Position numbers and translations under genes: made by a program. The notes beneath the pieces were generated by a model, which was not told the DNA's origin, made no database searches, and was given only the letters and a program-made list of their open reading frames with translations. From Oscillospiraceae bacterium (lineage in GTDB: Bacteria; Bacillota; Clostridia; Oscillospirales; Oscillospiraceae), in NCBI GenBank assembly GCA_902767395.1, contig CACXHI010000165.1, forward strand, positions 1 through 14,562: a stretch of DNA of 14,562 nucleotides, given 5' to 3'. Below are positions 1 through 5,546 of this stretch, piece after piece. The first letter of the stretch is position 1, and each line of letters starts with the position of its first letter.

Positions 1-78
1 GGGCACTTCCGAGACCGCCTTTTCCACGCGTGCTTGACAGGCGGCGCAGCTCATTCCCGTGACATGATAGTGTTCCAT
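1..78 (-). CDS. copA: Copper-translocating P-type ATPase, N-terminal fragment (runs off window)
   Basis: Only the first 26 codons are inside the window. They read MEHYHVTGMSCAACQARVEK and onward, the start of a heavy-metal-associated (HMA) domain with the metal-binding motif GMSCAAC (Cys11 and Cys14). This leader is characteristic of CopA-type Cu+-exporting P1B ATPases, but a stand-alone copper chaperone (CopZ-like) would begin the same way and cannot be excluded. The ATG at 78-76 is preceded on the minus strand by AGGAGGG (88-82), and this site overlaps the stop codon (89-87) of the upstream HMA/SafE gene. The two genes are therefore 8 nt apart and almost certainly cotranscribed, which supports a copper export role. 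Confidence 0.75.
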   Translation of the reverse strand, partial: MEHYHVTGMSCAACQARVEKAVSEVP

Positions 79-86
79 AAACCCTC

Positions 87-1400
87 CTATTCAAAGTAGT
101 CTATATCGTCGATTACCCGAATGTGATTTGATATCATATTCATCCAGCAGGTGTATACAAAGTCGCCCTCCTCGGTTGGGGTGAATTCGATCACATTATC
201 TCCCGCCGAAAGCGGTACGTCGAAGCCGAAGTCGCGGCTGATGATTTCGTTATTGCATCCTGTGATCGTTCCTTCATCCGCGTGGACAGTCATCTTCACC
301 GGAATCCCTTTTTGCACTACGATATCGGCGTATGAATCAAAACTGAGGTCAAAGTCCACCCTCTGGATGGCGTCCTCCACGGTTGCCGCGATATAACCGT
401 CGTATCTCGACGCAGCGACGCTTGTAACGTCGATGCCAAAACAGAGGAGCCCCCGGTTCAACATGGAGACAGAAAGAATTACCATGAGCACCGCAGCGAC
501 CTTGCCGATGATGCGTTTCCCCTTGCCCTTCGACAGATTCAGCGCCGCGCCGGAAAGGAGCATGAGCGGTACGGTGCCAAGAGCAAAGAGCGCCATGGAA
601 ACCGCGCCACGCCAAACGCTGCCGGTGGACAAAGCATATATCTGCATGGTCTGCAGGGGTCCGCAGGGCATAAGACCGTTGAGCAGCCCGATGACGAACG
701 CGCCAAGCCTCTTGCCGCTTGTTTGCACAGTGAAAAATCGTGGCAGGTGAAAGAAGATCACGCCCATCATGGAAAGTGCCATCAAAAGCATGAACACAGC
801 CGCGACGAGGATCACAACGCCGCGAATGGTCGCGTTGATACTGAAGGTGCTTCCCACAAGCCCCACGATTCCCCCGATCACCGTATAGGAGATTACGCGT
901 CCAGCGTTATACAGAAGCGGGCGTGTGAAGCTGCGCACGGAGTTCGATTCCGACGACGCAAATATCCCAATCGCACCGCACATACTGATGCAATGTATGC
1001 TTGTGAGCAGCCCCGTGACGAACAGCATGGCGTAGGAGAGCCTGCTGTCAACCGTCGGAATTGCATTGAAGATGTTGTATCCAAAGATCAGACGAATCCC
1101 GACGGCAACGGTAATGATCGCAGCCGCAATCAGCAGAAACTCGTACCACCGCACCGTACGTGAGACCTTGGAGCGGTTTGTACTGATTTTGGACTTGTCT
1201 GTCGCGTACCCGATTTCCCGGATCGTATCGACGATCAAATCAACGGGCGGCAGGCATTTACCGGAAATCTCAGCGACGTTATGACGCAGCCCCGTCGATT
1301 CCACGCCGTCAAGTGAGCAAAGCGCCAGCTTGATCGTCTCGATACAGTGCTCGCAGTATATCCCGTCGACATGGACGTAGAGTTTGTTGATCGTATTCAT
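87..1400 (-). CDS. HMA / SafE-like membrane / cupredoxin-like fusion protein (copper handling)
   Basis: 437 residues in three parts. Residues 1-70 form an HMA domain with the metal motif CEHC (16-19). Residues 85-320 are a polytopic membrane domain of the sulfite exporter TauE/SafE (UreH/DsbD-like) family, with the hallmark segment SIHCISMCG (134-142) and a second signature GLMPCGP (241-247). Residues 345-431 resemble a cupredoxin domain, with Cys382 and the C-terminal YTCWMNM (416-422), a Cys/Met arrangement typical of this group's copper sites. Proteins of this architecture occur beside CopA in Firmicutes and are thought to move or store copper at the membrane; the exact reaction is not known. 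The gene is followed after 8 nt by copA. ATG 1400 has only a weak ribosome site (GGTG). The gene lies 160 nt downstream of the Rrf2 regulator on the same strand. Confidence 0.85.
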   Translation of the reverse strand: MNTINKLYVHVDGIYCEHCIETIKLALCSLDGVESTGLRHNVAEISGKCLPPVDLIVDTIREIGYATDKSKISTNRSKVSRTVRWYEFLLIAAAIITVAVGIRLIFGYNIFNAIPTVDSRLSYAMLFVTGLLTSIHCISMCGAIGIFASSESNSVRSFTRPLLYNAGRVISYTVIGGIVGLVGSTFSINATIRGVVILVAAVFMLLMALSMMGVIFFHLPRFFTVQTSGKRLGAFVIGLLNGLMPCGPLQTMQIYALSTGSVWRGAVSMALFALGTVPLMLLSGAALNLSKGKGKRIIGKVAAVLMVILSVSMLNRGLLCFGIDVTSVAASRYDGYIAATVEDAIQRVDFDLSFDSYADIVVQKGIPVKMTVHADEGTITGCNNEIISRDFGFDVPLSAGDNVIEFTPTEEGDFVYTCWMNMISNHIRVIDDIDYFE

Positions 1401-1435
1401 GTCATCTGTTCACCCAATGGCTTTAACACATAAAG

Positions 1436-1452
1436 CCTATCTGTTTAGTATG
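1436..1452. promoter_or_regulatory. Candidate Rrf2 operator upstream of the copper genes
   Basis: The plus strand reads CCTATCTGTTTAGTATG. The core TGTTTAGTA, preceded by CCTAT, matches the motif inside the Rrf2 promoter at 2034-2048 (CCTATGTTTAGTAGG) except for one inserted base and one substitution. A minus-strand TATAAC (1457-1452), a possible -10 element, abuts it. Binding by the Rrf2 protein is inferred from the shared motif. Confidence 0.45.
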
Positions 1453-1472
1453 TTATAAAAGAATCATACTCC

Positions 1473-1513
1473 TTTGGACGGGAAAAGCCAATGCACGTCT
1501 GCATCTGTCCAAA
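1473..1513. repeat. Nested inverted repeat between Rrf2 and copper genes
   Basis: Outer arms TTTGGAC (1473-1479) and GTCCAAA (1507-1513) enclose inner arms ATGCA (1491-1495) and TGCAT (1500-1504). It lies downstream of the Rrf2 stop and upstream of the copper promoter region. It could be a weak terminator or attenuator structure. No strong T-run follows on the minus strand, so its role is open. Confidence 0.3.
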
Positions 1514-1560
1514 ATACATTGACGCCGAAAAGGAAGACTCTGGCGGGCGTTTTGCTCGGA

Positions 1561-1998
1561 TTATGCGTCGTGATTAGAACTGTCTCGTTCTCTTTTCTGA
1601 TCGAGAATCGTTTGCAGGGTGATCCCATCGAGATAATCGCAAATCAGGCAATACAATCCCTGCCACACCGGAAGCGTACAGCAATTCGCGCTGCGCTTAC
1701 ATTCCACCGGGTCGCTTCCCGCACAGTCTACGGGGGCAAGGGGACCGTCTGTGAGACGAAGAACGTCACCGACAGTGATTTGCGAGGCAGGCTTTGCCAG
1801 CATATACCCGCCCTGCGCGCCACGGTTCGCCCGTAAAAAGCCGGAATTATGGAAAATTGAAACGATTTGTTCGAGATATTTCTTGGAGATTTCCTGCCGC
1901 TTGGCAACGTCGCCCAGCGCAACAAAACCGCCGTTGCTGTGCTCCGCCAGATCCAAAAGCATTCTCAAAGCATATCTGCCCTTTGTCGAGATTCTCAT
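1561..1998 (-). CDS. Rrf2-family transcriptional regulator, probable Fe-S sensor
   Basis: 145 residues beginning MRISTKGRYALRMLLDLAEH, the classic Rrf2 start, with a winged helix-turn-helix over residues 1-75 (ISKKYLEQI recognition region; wing around RGAQGGYML). Cysteines 92, 100 and 106 (C-X7-C-X5-C) lie where IscR-type members bind a [2Fe-2S] cluster; Cys107, 117 and 120 are extra. The start is ATG 1998, because GAGGTGG sits 5 nt upstream; a GTG at 2007 lies inside that site and is not the start. The promoter at 2027-2055 carries a palindromic motif between -35 and -10, suggesting autoregulation. The next genes downstream on this strand are copper-handling genes that carry a similar motif, so this protein may control them. 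CymR- or IscR-like roles in cysteine or Fe-S metabolism are alternatives. Confidence 0.9.
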   Translation of the reverse strand: MRISTKGRYALRMLLDLAEHSNGGFVALGDVAKRQEISKKYLEQIVSIFHNSGFLRANRGAQGGYMLAKPASQITVGDVLRLTDGPLAPVDCAGSDPVECKRSANCCTLPVWQGLYCLICDYLDGITLQTILDQKRERDSSNHDA

Positions 1999-2003
1999 CT
2001 TGT

Positions 2004-2010
2004 CCACCTC
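2004..2010 (-). promoter_or_regulatory. Ribosome-binding site that fixes the Rrf2 start
   Basis: The minus strand reads GAGGTGG, 5 nt upstream of ATG 1998. The longer in-frame GTG start (2007-2005) is part of this site, so the ATG is the better start and gives the canonical MRISTKGRYA N-terminus. Confidence 0.75.
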
Positions 2011-2026
2011 GCCTTTTGATAACCCT

Positions 2027-2055
2027 ATTATACCCTATGTTTAGTAGGTTTTCAA
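2027..2055 (-). promoter_or_regulatory. Sigma-A-type promoter of the Rrf2 gene
   Basis: Minus strand: -35 TTGAAA (2055-2050), a 17-bp spacer and a perfect -10 TATAAT (2032-2027). It lies 29 nt upstream of the ATG. The spacer contains the palindromic operator candidate. Confidence 0.8.
2034..2048. promoter_or_regulatory. Candidate Rrf2 autoregulatory operator
   Basis: The plus strand reads CCTATGTTTAGTAGG, with ends CCTA and TAGG forming an inverted repeat around a 7-nt centre. It sits inside the spacer between -35 and -10, where a bound repressor would block RNA polymerase. A related site lies at 1436-1452. Confidence 0.5.
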
Positions 2056-2066
2056 GAGCCAATATC

Positions 2067-2118
2067 GTGATGGACGCGGAACGTGCCAAGCCGGGACTGC
2101 CCGGCGAAGGCGCTGACT
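2067..2118 (+). pseudogene. Remnant of a YjbR/MmcQ-family gene
   Basis: Translation gives VMDAERAKPGLPGEGAD and then a stop. This matches VMDVERAKLGLPGEG of the intact YjbR/MmcQ gene at 6321-6677. By eye, 40 of 45 nt are identical between 2067-2111 and 6450-6494. No start, no upstream domain and no downstream domain remain, and the left edge falls close to the Rrf2 promoter. It is a relic of a deleted paralogue or of a duplication. Confidence 0.7.
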
Positions 2119-2137
2119 GAAAATCTTCAAAACTGGC

Positions 2138-2173
2138 TTGACAAGTGAGTGCTTGCTAACTTATAATTATAAT
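2138..2173 (+). promoter_or_regulatory. Strong promoter with TetR-like operator in the spacer
   Basis: A consensus -35 TTGACA (2138-2143) is followed after 18 bp by TATAAT (2162-2167); a second overlapping-register TATAAT lies at 2168-2173. The spacer AGTGAGTGCTTGCTAACT has imperfect inverted ends (AGTGAG and CTAACT, 5 of 6 complementary). This layout is common at promoters controlled by TetR-family repressors. No tetR gene is in the window, so regulation is inferred. Confidence 0.65.
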
Positions 2174-2176
2174 CGG

Positions 2177-2632
2177 TTGGAGGTATCTCCCGCGTCGGAT
2201 ACGGGTGGCGTTTTTTCGGAAATATGGAAGCATTACGAAGAAAACCTGCTTGAGAGCTTTCCGTATATCGGCGGGGATGACGTCAGCGGAACGAGAAACC
2301 TGACCGGGGCGTACTGCTTTGTCTCCATGGGCGAGGTGCTGAAGGGGTACGGCGCCAAAATGGAGGACGTTGGGCGCCTGATGGTGCTCGCTTACGAGCG
2401 ACGCTTTAACGCCATGCCGGGGATCGTCAAAATGATCGCGCGTAAGTTCTTTACAAACGTGAAGTCGCTCAATCGGACCGATTGGTTCGTAACCCACCTG
2501 TACGTTCCGAAGGGCTTTTTCACGCCGCCCTTTGAGACGAAGGAAAGCCTGAAAAAGAGGCTGGACGGTCTATATTCTCGGGCAAACGTTCAAACGCTGA
2601 ACGCCGAGGGGATCTTTTGCTGCGTGAAATAA
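2177..2632 (+). pseudogene. Damaged L-2-amino-thiazoline-4-carboxylic acid hydrolase-like gene
   Basis: The open frame includes SFPYIGGDD, then a helical stretch (GEVLKGYGAKMEDVGRLMVL), then FFTNVKSLNRTDWFVTHLYV. This follows the N-terminal half of the ATC-hydrolase-like family of Clostridia. The usual C-terminal half, with its conserved Cys (ECGxxxF) and a late EGxxCDF motif, is absent; an unrelated-looking tail of about 40 residues ends at TAA 2632. The 5' end is also odd. A GGAGG lies at 2179-2183 just after the promoter, but no ATG or GTG follows at a usable distance in this frame, and the first in-frame Met is deep in the domain. Both ends therefore look truncated by deletion. It directly precedes the methyltransferase. 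The family call is by recall of sequence pattern and is moderate. Confidence 0.5.
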
Positions 2633-2680
2633 TGGGGCGTCAAGGAATTGTGTTTTCAATTGCCGGGAAGGAGGCTTAAA

Positions 2681-3304
2681 ATGGGACTTTTCAGGAAGTA
2701 TGTGAATCAAACGAGAAAACCCGCGGGGTTTCTCGGTAAAATGATGCTCGGCGGTATGAACGGCGGGCACGCAAAGCTTGCCGACTGGGGAATGCTGCAT
2801 CTGAAAGGCTTAAACCCCGAACAGATCGCCGAGCTCGGCTGCGGCGGCGGACGGAACGCGGGAGAACTGTTAAAAAAATACCCGAATTCAAAGCTTATCG
2901 CAATCGATTATTCCGACCTGTCGGTGGAGAAATCAAGGGCGTACAACGAAAAAACGATCAAAGAAGGGCGGTGCGTCGTCAGACAAGGCGACGTGTCCAA
3001 GCTCGATTTACCGGACTGCTCCCATGATCTGGCAACGGCGTTTGAAACGGTCTATTTCTGGCCGGGGATCGAAAAATGCTTTGCCGAGGTCTGCCGCGTG
3101 CTGAAAACCGGAGGCACGTTTATGATCTGCAACGAGTCCGACGGCACGGATGAAACGAGTCTGAGGTTTGAAAAAATCATCGACGGGATGAAGTGTTACA
3201 CCGTTGAAGAACTGAAAGCAGCTCTGTCGGCGGCGGGGTTTTCAAAGGTCACGGCGGATCATCACGATCAGAAGCCGTGGATCACGGTGATTGCGGTAAA
3301 GTGA
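2681..3304 (+). CDS. Class I SAM-dependent methyltransferase
   Basis: 207 residues. Residues 48-58 (QIAELGCGGGR) are motif I, the glycine-rich SAM-binding loop. An acidic residue follows strand 2 (LIAIDYSD), and VVRQGDVSKLDLPDCSHDLA matches motifs II-III of Methyltransf_11-type enzymes. CRVLKTGGTFMICNE is the typical post-motif strand. ATG 2681 is chosen because AAGGAGG (2668-2674) lies 6 nt upstream; an earlier in-frame start at 2648 has no such site. The substrate is unknown. It lies between a damaged hydrolase-like gene and an ABC-ATPase pseudogene, so it was probably part of an operon driven from 2138-2173 that has since decayed. This gene itself appears intact. Confidence 0.85.
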   Translation: MGLFRKYVNQTRKPAGFLGKMMLGGMNGGHAKLADWGMLHLKGLNPEQIAELGCGGGRNAGELLKKYPNSKLIAIDYSDLSVEKSRAYNEKTIKEGRCVVRQGDVSKLDLPDCSHDLATAFETVYFWPGIEKCFAEVCRVLKTGGTFMICNESDGTDETSLRFEKIIDGMKCYTVEELKAALSAAGFSKVTADHHDQKPWITVIAVK

Positions 3305-3313
3305 GGCAAAAAT

Positions 3314-3907
3314 ATGTTTATCGAAGTAAAAAACGCAAAGAAACAATATGGCGCGGGCGAGGCGGCGGTGTATGCGCTCGACGGCATCGATCTCTCGCTC
3401 GAACAAGGAAAGATCTGCGTGATCCTCGGCCCGTCTGGCTCCGGCAAATCGACGCTGCTGAATATGATCGGCGGACTTGACAGCCTTGACGAAGGCACGG
3501 TCACGGTGGACGGACAGACGATCACGGGGCTTGGCAAAAAAGCGCTGACCGCCTACCGCAAGCAGAGCGTCGGTTTTGTCTTTCAGTTTTAAAACCTGAT
3601 CCCGGATCTGACGTTCGAGGAAAACATAGAGGTCGTGGCGGAAATTGCCGAAAAACCGCTTAAAACGGAGGATATCCTCCGGGCCCTCGATCTTGAAAAA
3701 TACCGCTACCGCTTCCCGCGCGTGCTTTCCGGCGGTCAGCAGCAGCGCGTCGCAATCGCCCGCGCCATGGTCAAGAACCCGAAGCTGCTGCTTTGCGACG
3801 AGCTGACCGGCGCGCTGGATACCAAATCGAGCCGTTCGGTGCTGAAATTTATTGAGAGGATCAACCGGCGCTACGGCACGACGACGCTGATCATCACCCA
3901 CAACGAG
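3314..3907 (+). pseudogene. ABC transporter ATP-binding protein, broken by an in-frame stop and 3' deletion
   Basis: The frame begins MFIEVKNAKKQYGAGEAAVY and has a Walker A GPSGSGKST (around 3429-3455), as in MacB/LolD-type ATPases that partner FtsX permeases. In the Q-loop, the family reads VFQFYNL; here a TAA at 3590-3592 replaces the Tyr codon (FVFQF, stop, NLIPDLTFEEN). The same frame then continues through the signature LSGGQQQRVAIARA, Walker B LLLCDE and the H-loop ITHN (near 3902). After THNE the sequence switches abruptly to permease-type sequence. One substitution (TAC to TAA) would explain the stop. TAA is used as a normal stop by intact genes here, so recoding is unlikely. GTGAGG upstream of ATG 3314 overlaps the methyltransferase stop. 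Confidence 0.85.
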
Positions 3908-4120
3908 GGGGAAATTCTGATTTCCGCCGGATACGCCGAGGAAAACGGTGTGAAACAGGGCGACAAGCTGAAGATATCCGGCAAAGAATACACCGTTGTC
4001 GGCACGTTCCTGCGCCCCGACTACCTCTATATGGTCGAAAACCTGACGGATGACTATAAAAACGTCACCACCTTCTTTCTTGCCTATATGACCACCGGAG
4101 AATTTGACGCGCGGTTCGGG
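3908..4120 (+). pseudogene. Fragment of an FtsX/MacB-type ABC permease extracellular domain
   Basis: About 70 residues (EILISAGYAEENGVKQGDKL, then ISGKEYTVVGTFLRPDYLYM, to FFLAYMTTGEFDA) resemble the extracytoplasmic MacB-like domain of FtsX-family permeases of Clostridia. No membrane segments remain on either side. The fragment is joined in frame to the ATPase at about 3902-3912 and to nitroreductase sequence at about 4115-4145. It is probably what is left of the permease that worked with the upstream ATPase. Boundaries are estimated from where similarity to each family appears to stop. Confidence 0.6.
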
Positions 4121-4492
4121 GGAGGAAGCATTAACTATATGGATCAAATCAACCGCCTCTGCCGCTGCGTCTACGGCGCGCCGCTGGTGTTTCTGATCTG
4201 CAGCGACGAGCGGAAAACCTGGAGAAGCCACACGGAGCCGGGCTACACCACCGGCGAGATGGATTGCAGCATCGTCTGCACCCACATGATGCTGGAGGCT
4301 TGGGAGCAGGGGCTGGGCTCGGTCTGGGTCCGGCTGTTCGACGTGCAGGCAGTGGCAAAAGCCTTCGATCTGCCGCCCTATATCAAGCCGATCTGCCTGC
4401 TGCCGGTGGGGTATGCTTCCGGGGACGCTGTTCCATACGCGCCTTGGGATAACGTCTACCGGGAAATTTCCGAATTTGCGGAGGTGCTGTGA
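4121..4492 (+). pseudogene. C-terminal fragment of a nitroreductase-family flavoprotein
   Basis: The segment from YGAPLVFLICSDERKTW, through DCSIVCTHMMLEAWEQGLGS, to KPICLLPVGYASGDAVPYAP follows the C-terminal two-thirds of nitroreductases. The family's GAP.V.L.C strand, the D.(S/A)I...M.L.A...GLGS helix and the lPvGYp segment are all recognisable. The N-terminal FMN-binding RRS(I/V)R.F region is missing, replaced by the permease fragment in the same reading frame. The frame stays open from 3635 to the TGA at 4490-4492. It may have paired originally with the flavoredoxin downstream. Without the N-terminal half, FMN binding and dimer formation are unlikely. Confidence 0.75.
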
Positions 4493-4500
4493 GCGGTATC

Positions 4501-4521
4501 CCGCCGATGGCGGTTTCATTT
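4501..4521 (+). terminator. Weak terminator-like hairpin after the chimeric pseudogene
   Basis: CCGCC (4501-4505) and GGCGG (4509-4513) form a 5-bp stem with a 3-nt loop followed by TTTCATTT. A second small stem, CCACC/GGTGG, follows at about 4524-4536. The stems are short, so termination is uncertain. The rest of 4493-4582 shows no gene. Confidence 0.3.
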
Positions 4522-4582
4522 CCCACCGCTGGTGGTATTTCTACGACGACGACAACAATCAACTGAAAGGAAGGAAAACAAC

Positions 4583-5155
4583 ATGAAAAAGGATTTAGGA
4601 TTGGTGCAGGCTGTTTATCCCATGCCCGTATTGATGGTGGCGGCCTACGACGAGAACGAAAAGGTCAACGTGATGAACGTGGCGTGGGGCCAGATCTGCG
4701 ACGAGGATAAGATCATCCTCTTCATCGGCGCGGGGAAACGGACTTGGCTGAATATTCAGGCGAGCAAAGCCTTCACCGTGGCTCTGGCGGACGAGGCCCA
4801 CGTGGACGTAGCGGACTTCTTCGGCATCGCCTCCGGTAACCGCATGGCCGACAAGTTCGAGCGCACCGGCTATCATGCGGTGAAGAGCGACAAGGTCCAC
4901 GCCCCCATCATCGAGGAGTTCCCCGTAGTCATGGAGTGCGAGCTGCTGGAGTTCCTGCACACGGACCATGTGGACGGCATCGTGGGCAAGATTGTCAACG
5001 TCAAGGCCGAGGAGGCGGTTCTGGACGAGAAGGGCAAGGTGGACGTCTCCAAGCTCCATGCGCTGATGTTCGACCAGTTCCGCAACGGCTACTACGCCAC
5101 CGGCGCCAAGGTTGCTCAGGCATGGAACGCCGGCGCCGGCCTGATGAAGGAGTAG
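4583..5155 (+). CDS. Flavin reductase-like / flavoredoxin family protein
   Basis: 190 residues. The opening with YPMPVLMVAAYDENEKVNVM and AWG, followed by LFIGAGKRTWLNIQASKAFT, is the FMN-binding split-barrel of the flavin reductase / flavoredoxin family (NVMNVAWG at about 29-36). The second half (GYHAVKSDKVHAPIIEEFPV, GKIVNVKAEE) matches the conserved strands of that fold. Such proteins bind FMN and carry out NAD(P)H-dependent flavin reduction or electron transfer in anaerobes. ATG 4583 is preceded by AAAGGAAGG about 8 nt upstream; an in-frame start at 4532 gives an unrelated Arg/Gln-rich leader and is rejected. The length is normal and no damage is seen. It follows the nitroreductase fragment by 90 nt. 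Confidence 0.9.
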   Translation: MKKDLGLVQAVYPMPVLMVAAYDENEKVNVMNVAWGQICDEDKIILFIGAGKRTWLNIQASKAFTVALADEAHVDVADFFGIASGNRMADKFERTGYHAVKSDKVHAPIIEEFPVVMECELLEFLHTDHVDGIVGKIVNVKAEEAVLDEKGKVDVSKLHALMFDQFRNGYYATGAKVAQAWNAGAGLMKE

Positions 5156-5194
5156 TATCGGTGTCTGAATGATCCATCGGAGCACTCGTATAGC

Positions 5195-5260
5195 AGCAGA
5201 AATCTCATAGATCGCCTATGTGCTATCCTGTGTACACCATTTCTGCTTTCTGTTGTATTT
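5195..5260 (+). terminator. Possible terminator structure after the flavoredoxin gene
   Basis: AGCAGAAAT (5195-5203) pairs with ATTTCTGCT (5239-5247) to give a 9-bp stem, enclosing a small CATAG/CTATG hairpin (5206-5220). A T-rich stretch (TTCTGTTGTATTTG) follows. The loop is long, so confidence is low. Confidence 0.3.
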
Positions 5261-5281
5261 GTAGTTATCTTGTGATATACT
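5253..5281 (+). promoter_or_regulatory. Promoter-like sequence before the small frameshifted gene
   Basis: -35-like TTGTAT (5253-5258), a 17-bp spacer and -10 TATACT (5276-5281) preceded by TGTGA. GGGGGA (5288-5293) precedes ATG 5301. Confidence 0.5.
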
Positions 5282-5300
5282 GTTTACGGGGGATGCGTTT

Positions 5301-5500
5301 ATGTACGACGCATTGCTGAAGGAATACCGGACGCTCCAGAGCAAAAAAGCGAAGATGACTGCAGAGCTGGCCGTATGGGCACGAGGAAGCATTTCCGTGA
5401 AAACCATTATAGGGAAGGAAGTACTGCTATGAACGTACACACGGGGATGGGCCTTTTGCGCAACGAACCGTGCTGAAAAACAGTGTTCGAGCTCGAAAAG
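5301..5500 (+). pseudogene. Small hypothetical gene, apparently frameshifted
   Basis: ATG 5301 with GGGGGA 7 nt upstream opens a 43-codon frame, MYDALLKEYRTLQSKKAKMT and then ARGSISVKTIIGKE, ending at TGA 5430-5432. The pattern (short helical N-terminus, then a GSISVKTI-GKEY strand) recalls small uncharacterised Firmicutes proteins that continue with GKEYYY. A one-base shift near 5421 gives GKE followed by YCYERTHGDGPFAQRTVLKN, which suggests an extra base broke the gene. The right end is estimated; the shifted frame runs on toward the next gene. No function is known. It could instead be an intact 43-residue peptide. Confidence 0.4.
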
Positions 5501-5546
5501 ACCGCCTCGGTGTGTTCCGTTCAGGTAAAAATCAGGAGGAAGCCCC

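Noticed and set aside
1401..1560. CopY-type box (TACAnnTGTA) or a clear CsoR operator upstream of the copper genes
   Set aside because: I looked for it and saw none; the only shared motif is the Rrf2-like one.
3590..3592. Possible stop-codon recoding (TAA read as Tyr) in the ABC ATPase
   Set aside because: Intact genes here (for example the aminopeptidase and DUF4276 genes) end in TAA, and the ATPase is also truncated at its 3' end, so a nonsense mutation is simpler.
3242..4519. Long minus-strand open frame of 425 codons opposite the ABC/nitroreductase region
   Set aside because: It is the antisense of clearly recognisable ABC, permease and nitroreductase sequence, is rich in Arg/His/Gln with no family motif, and has no ribosome site.
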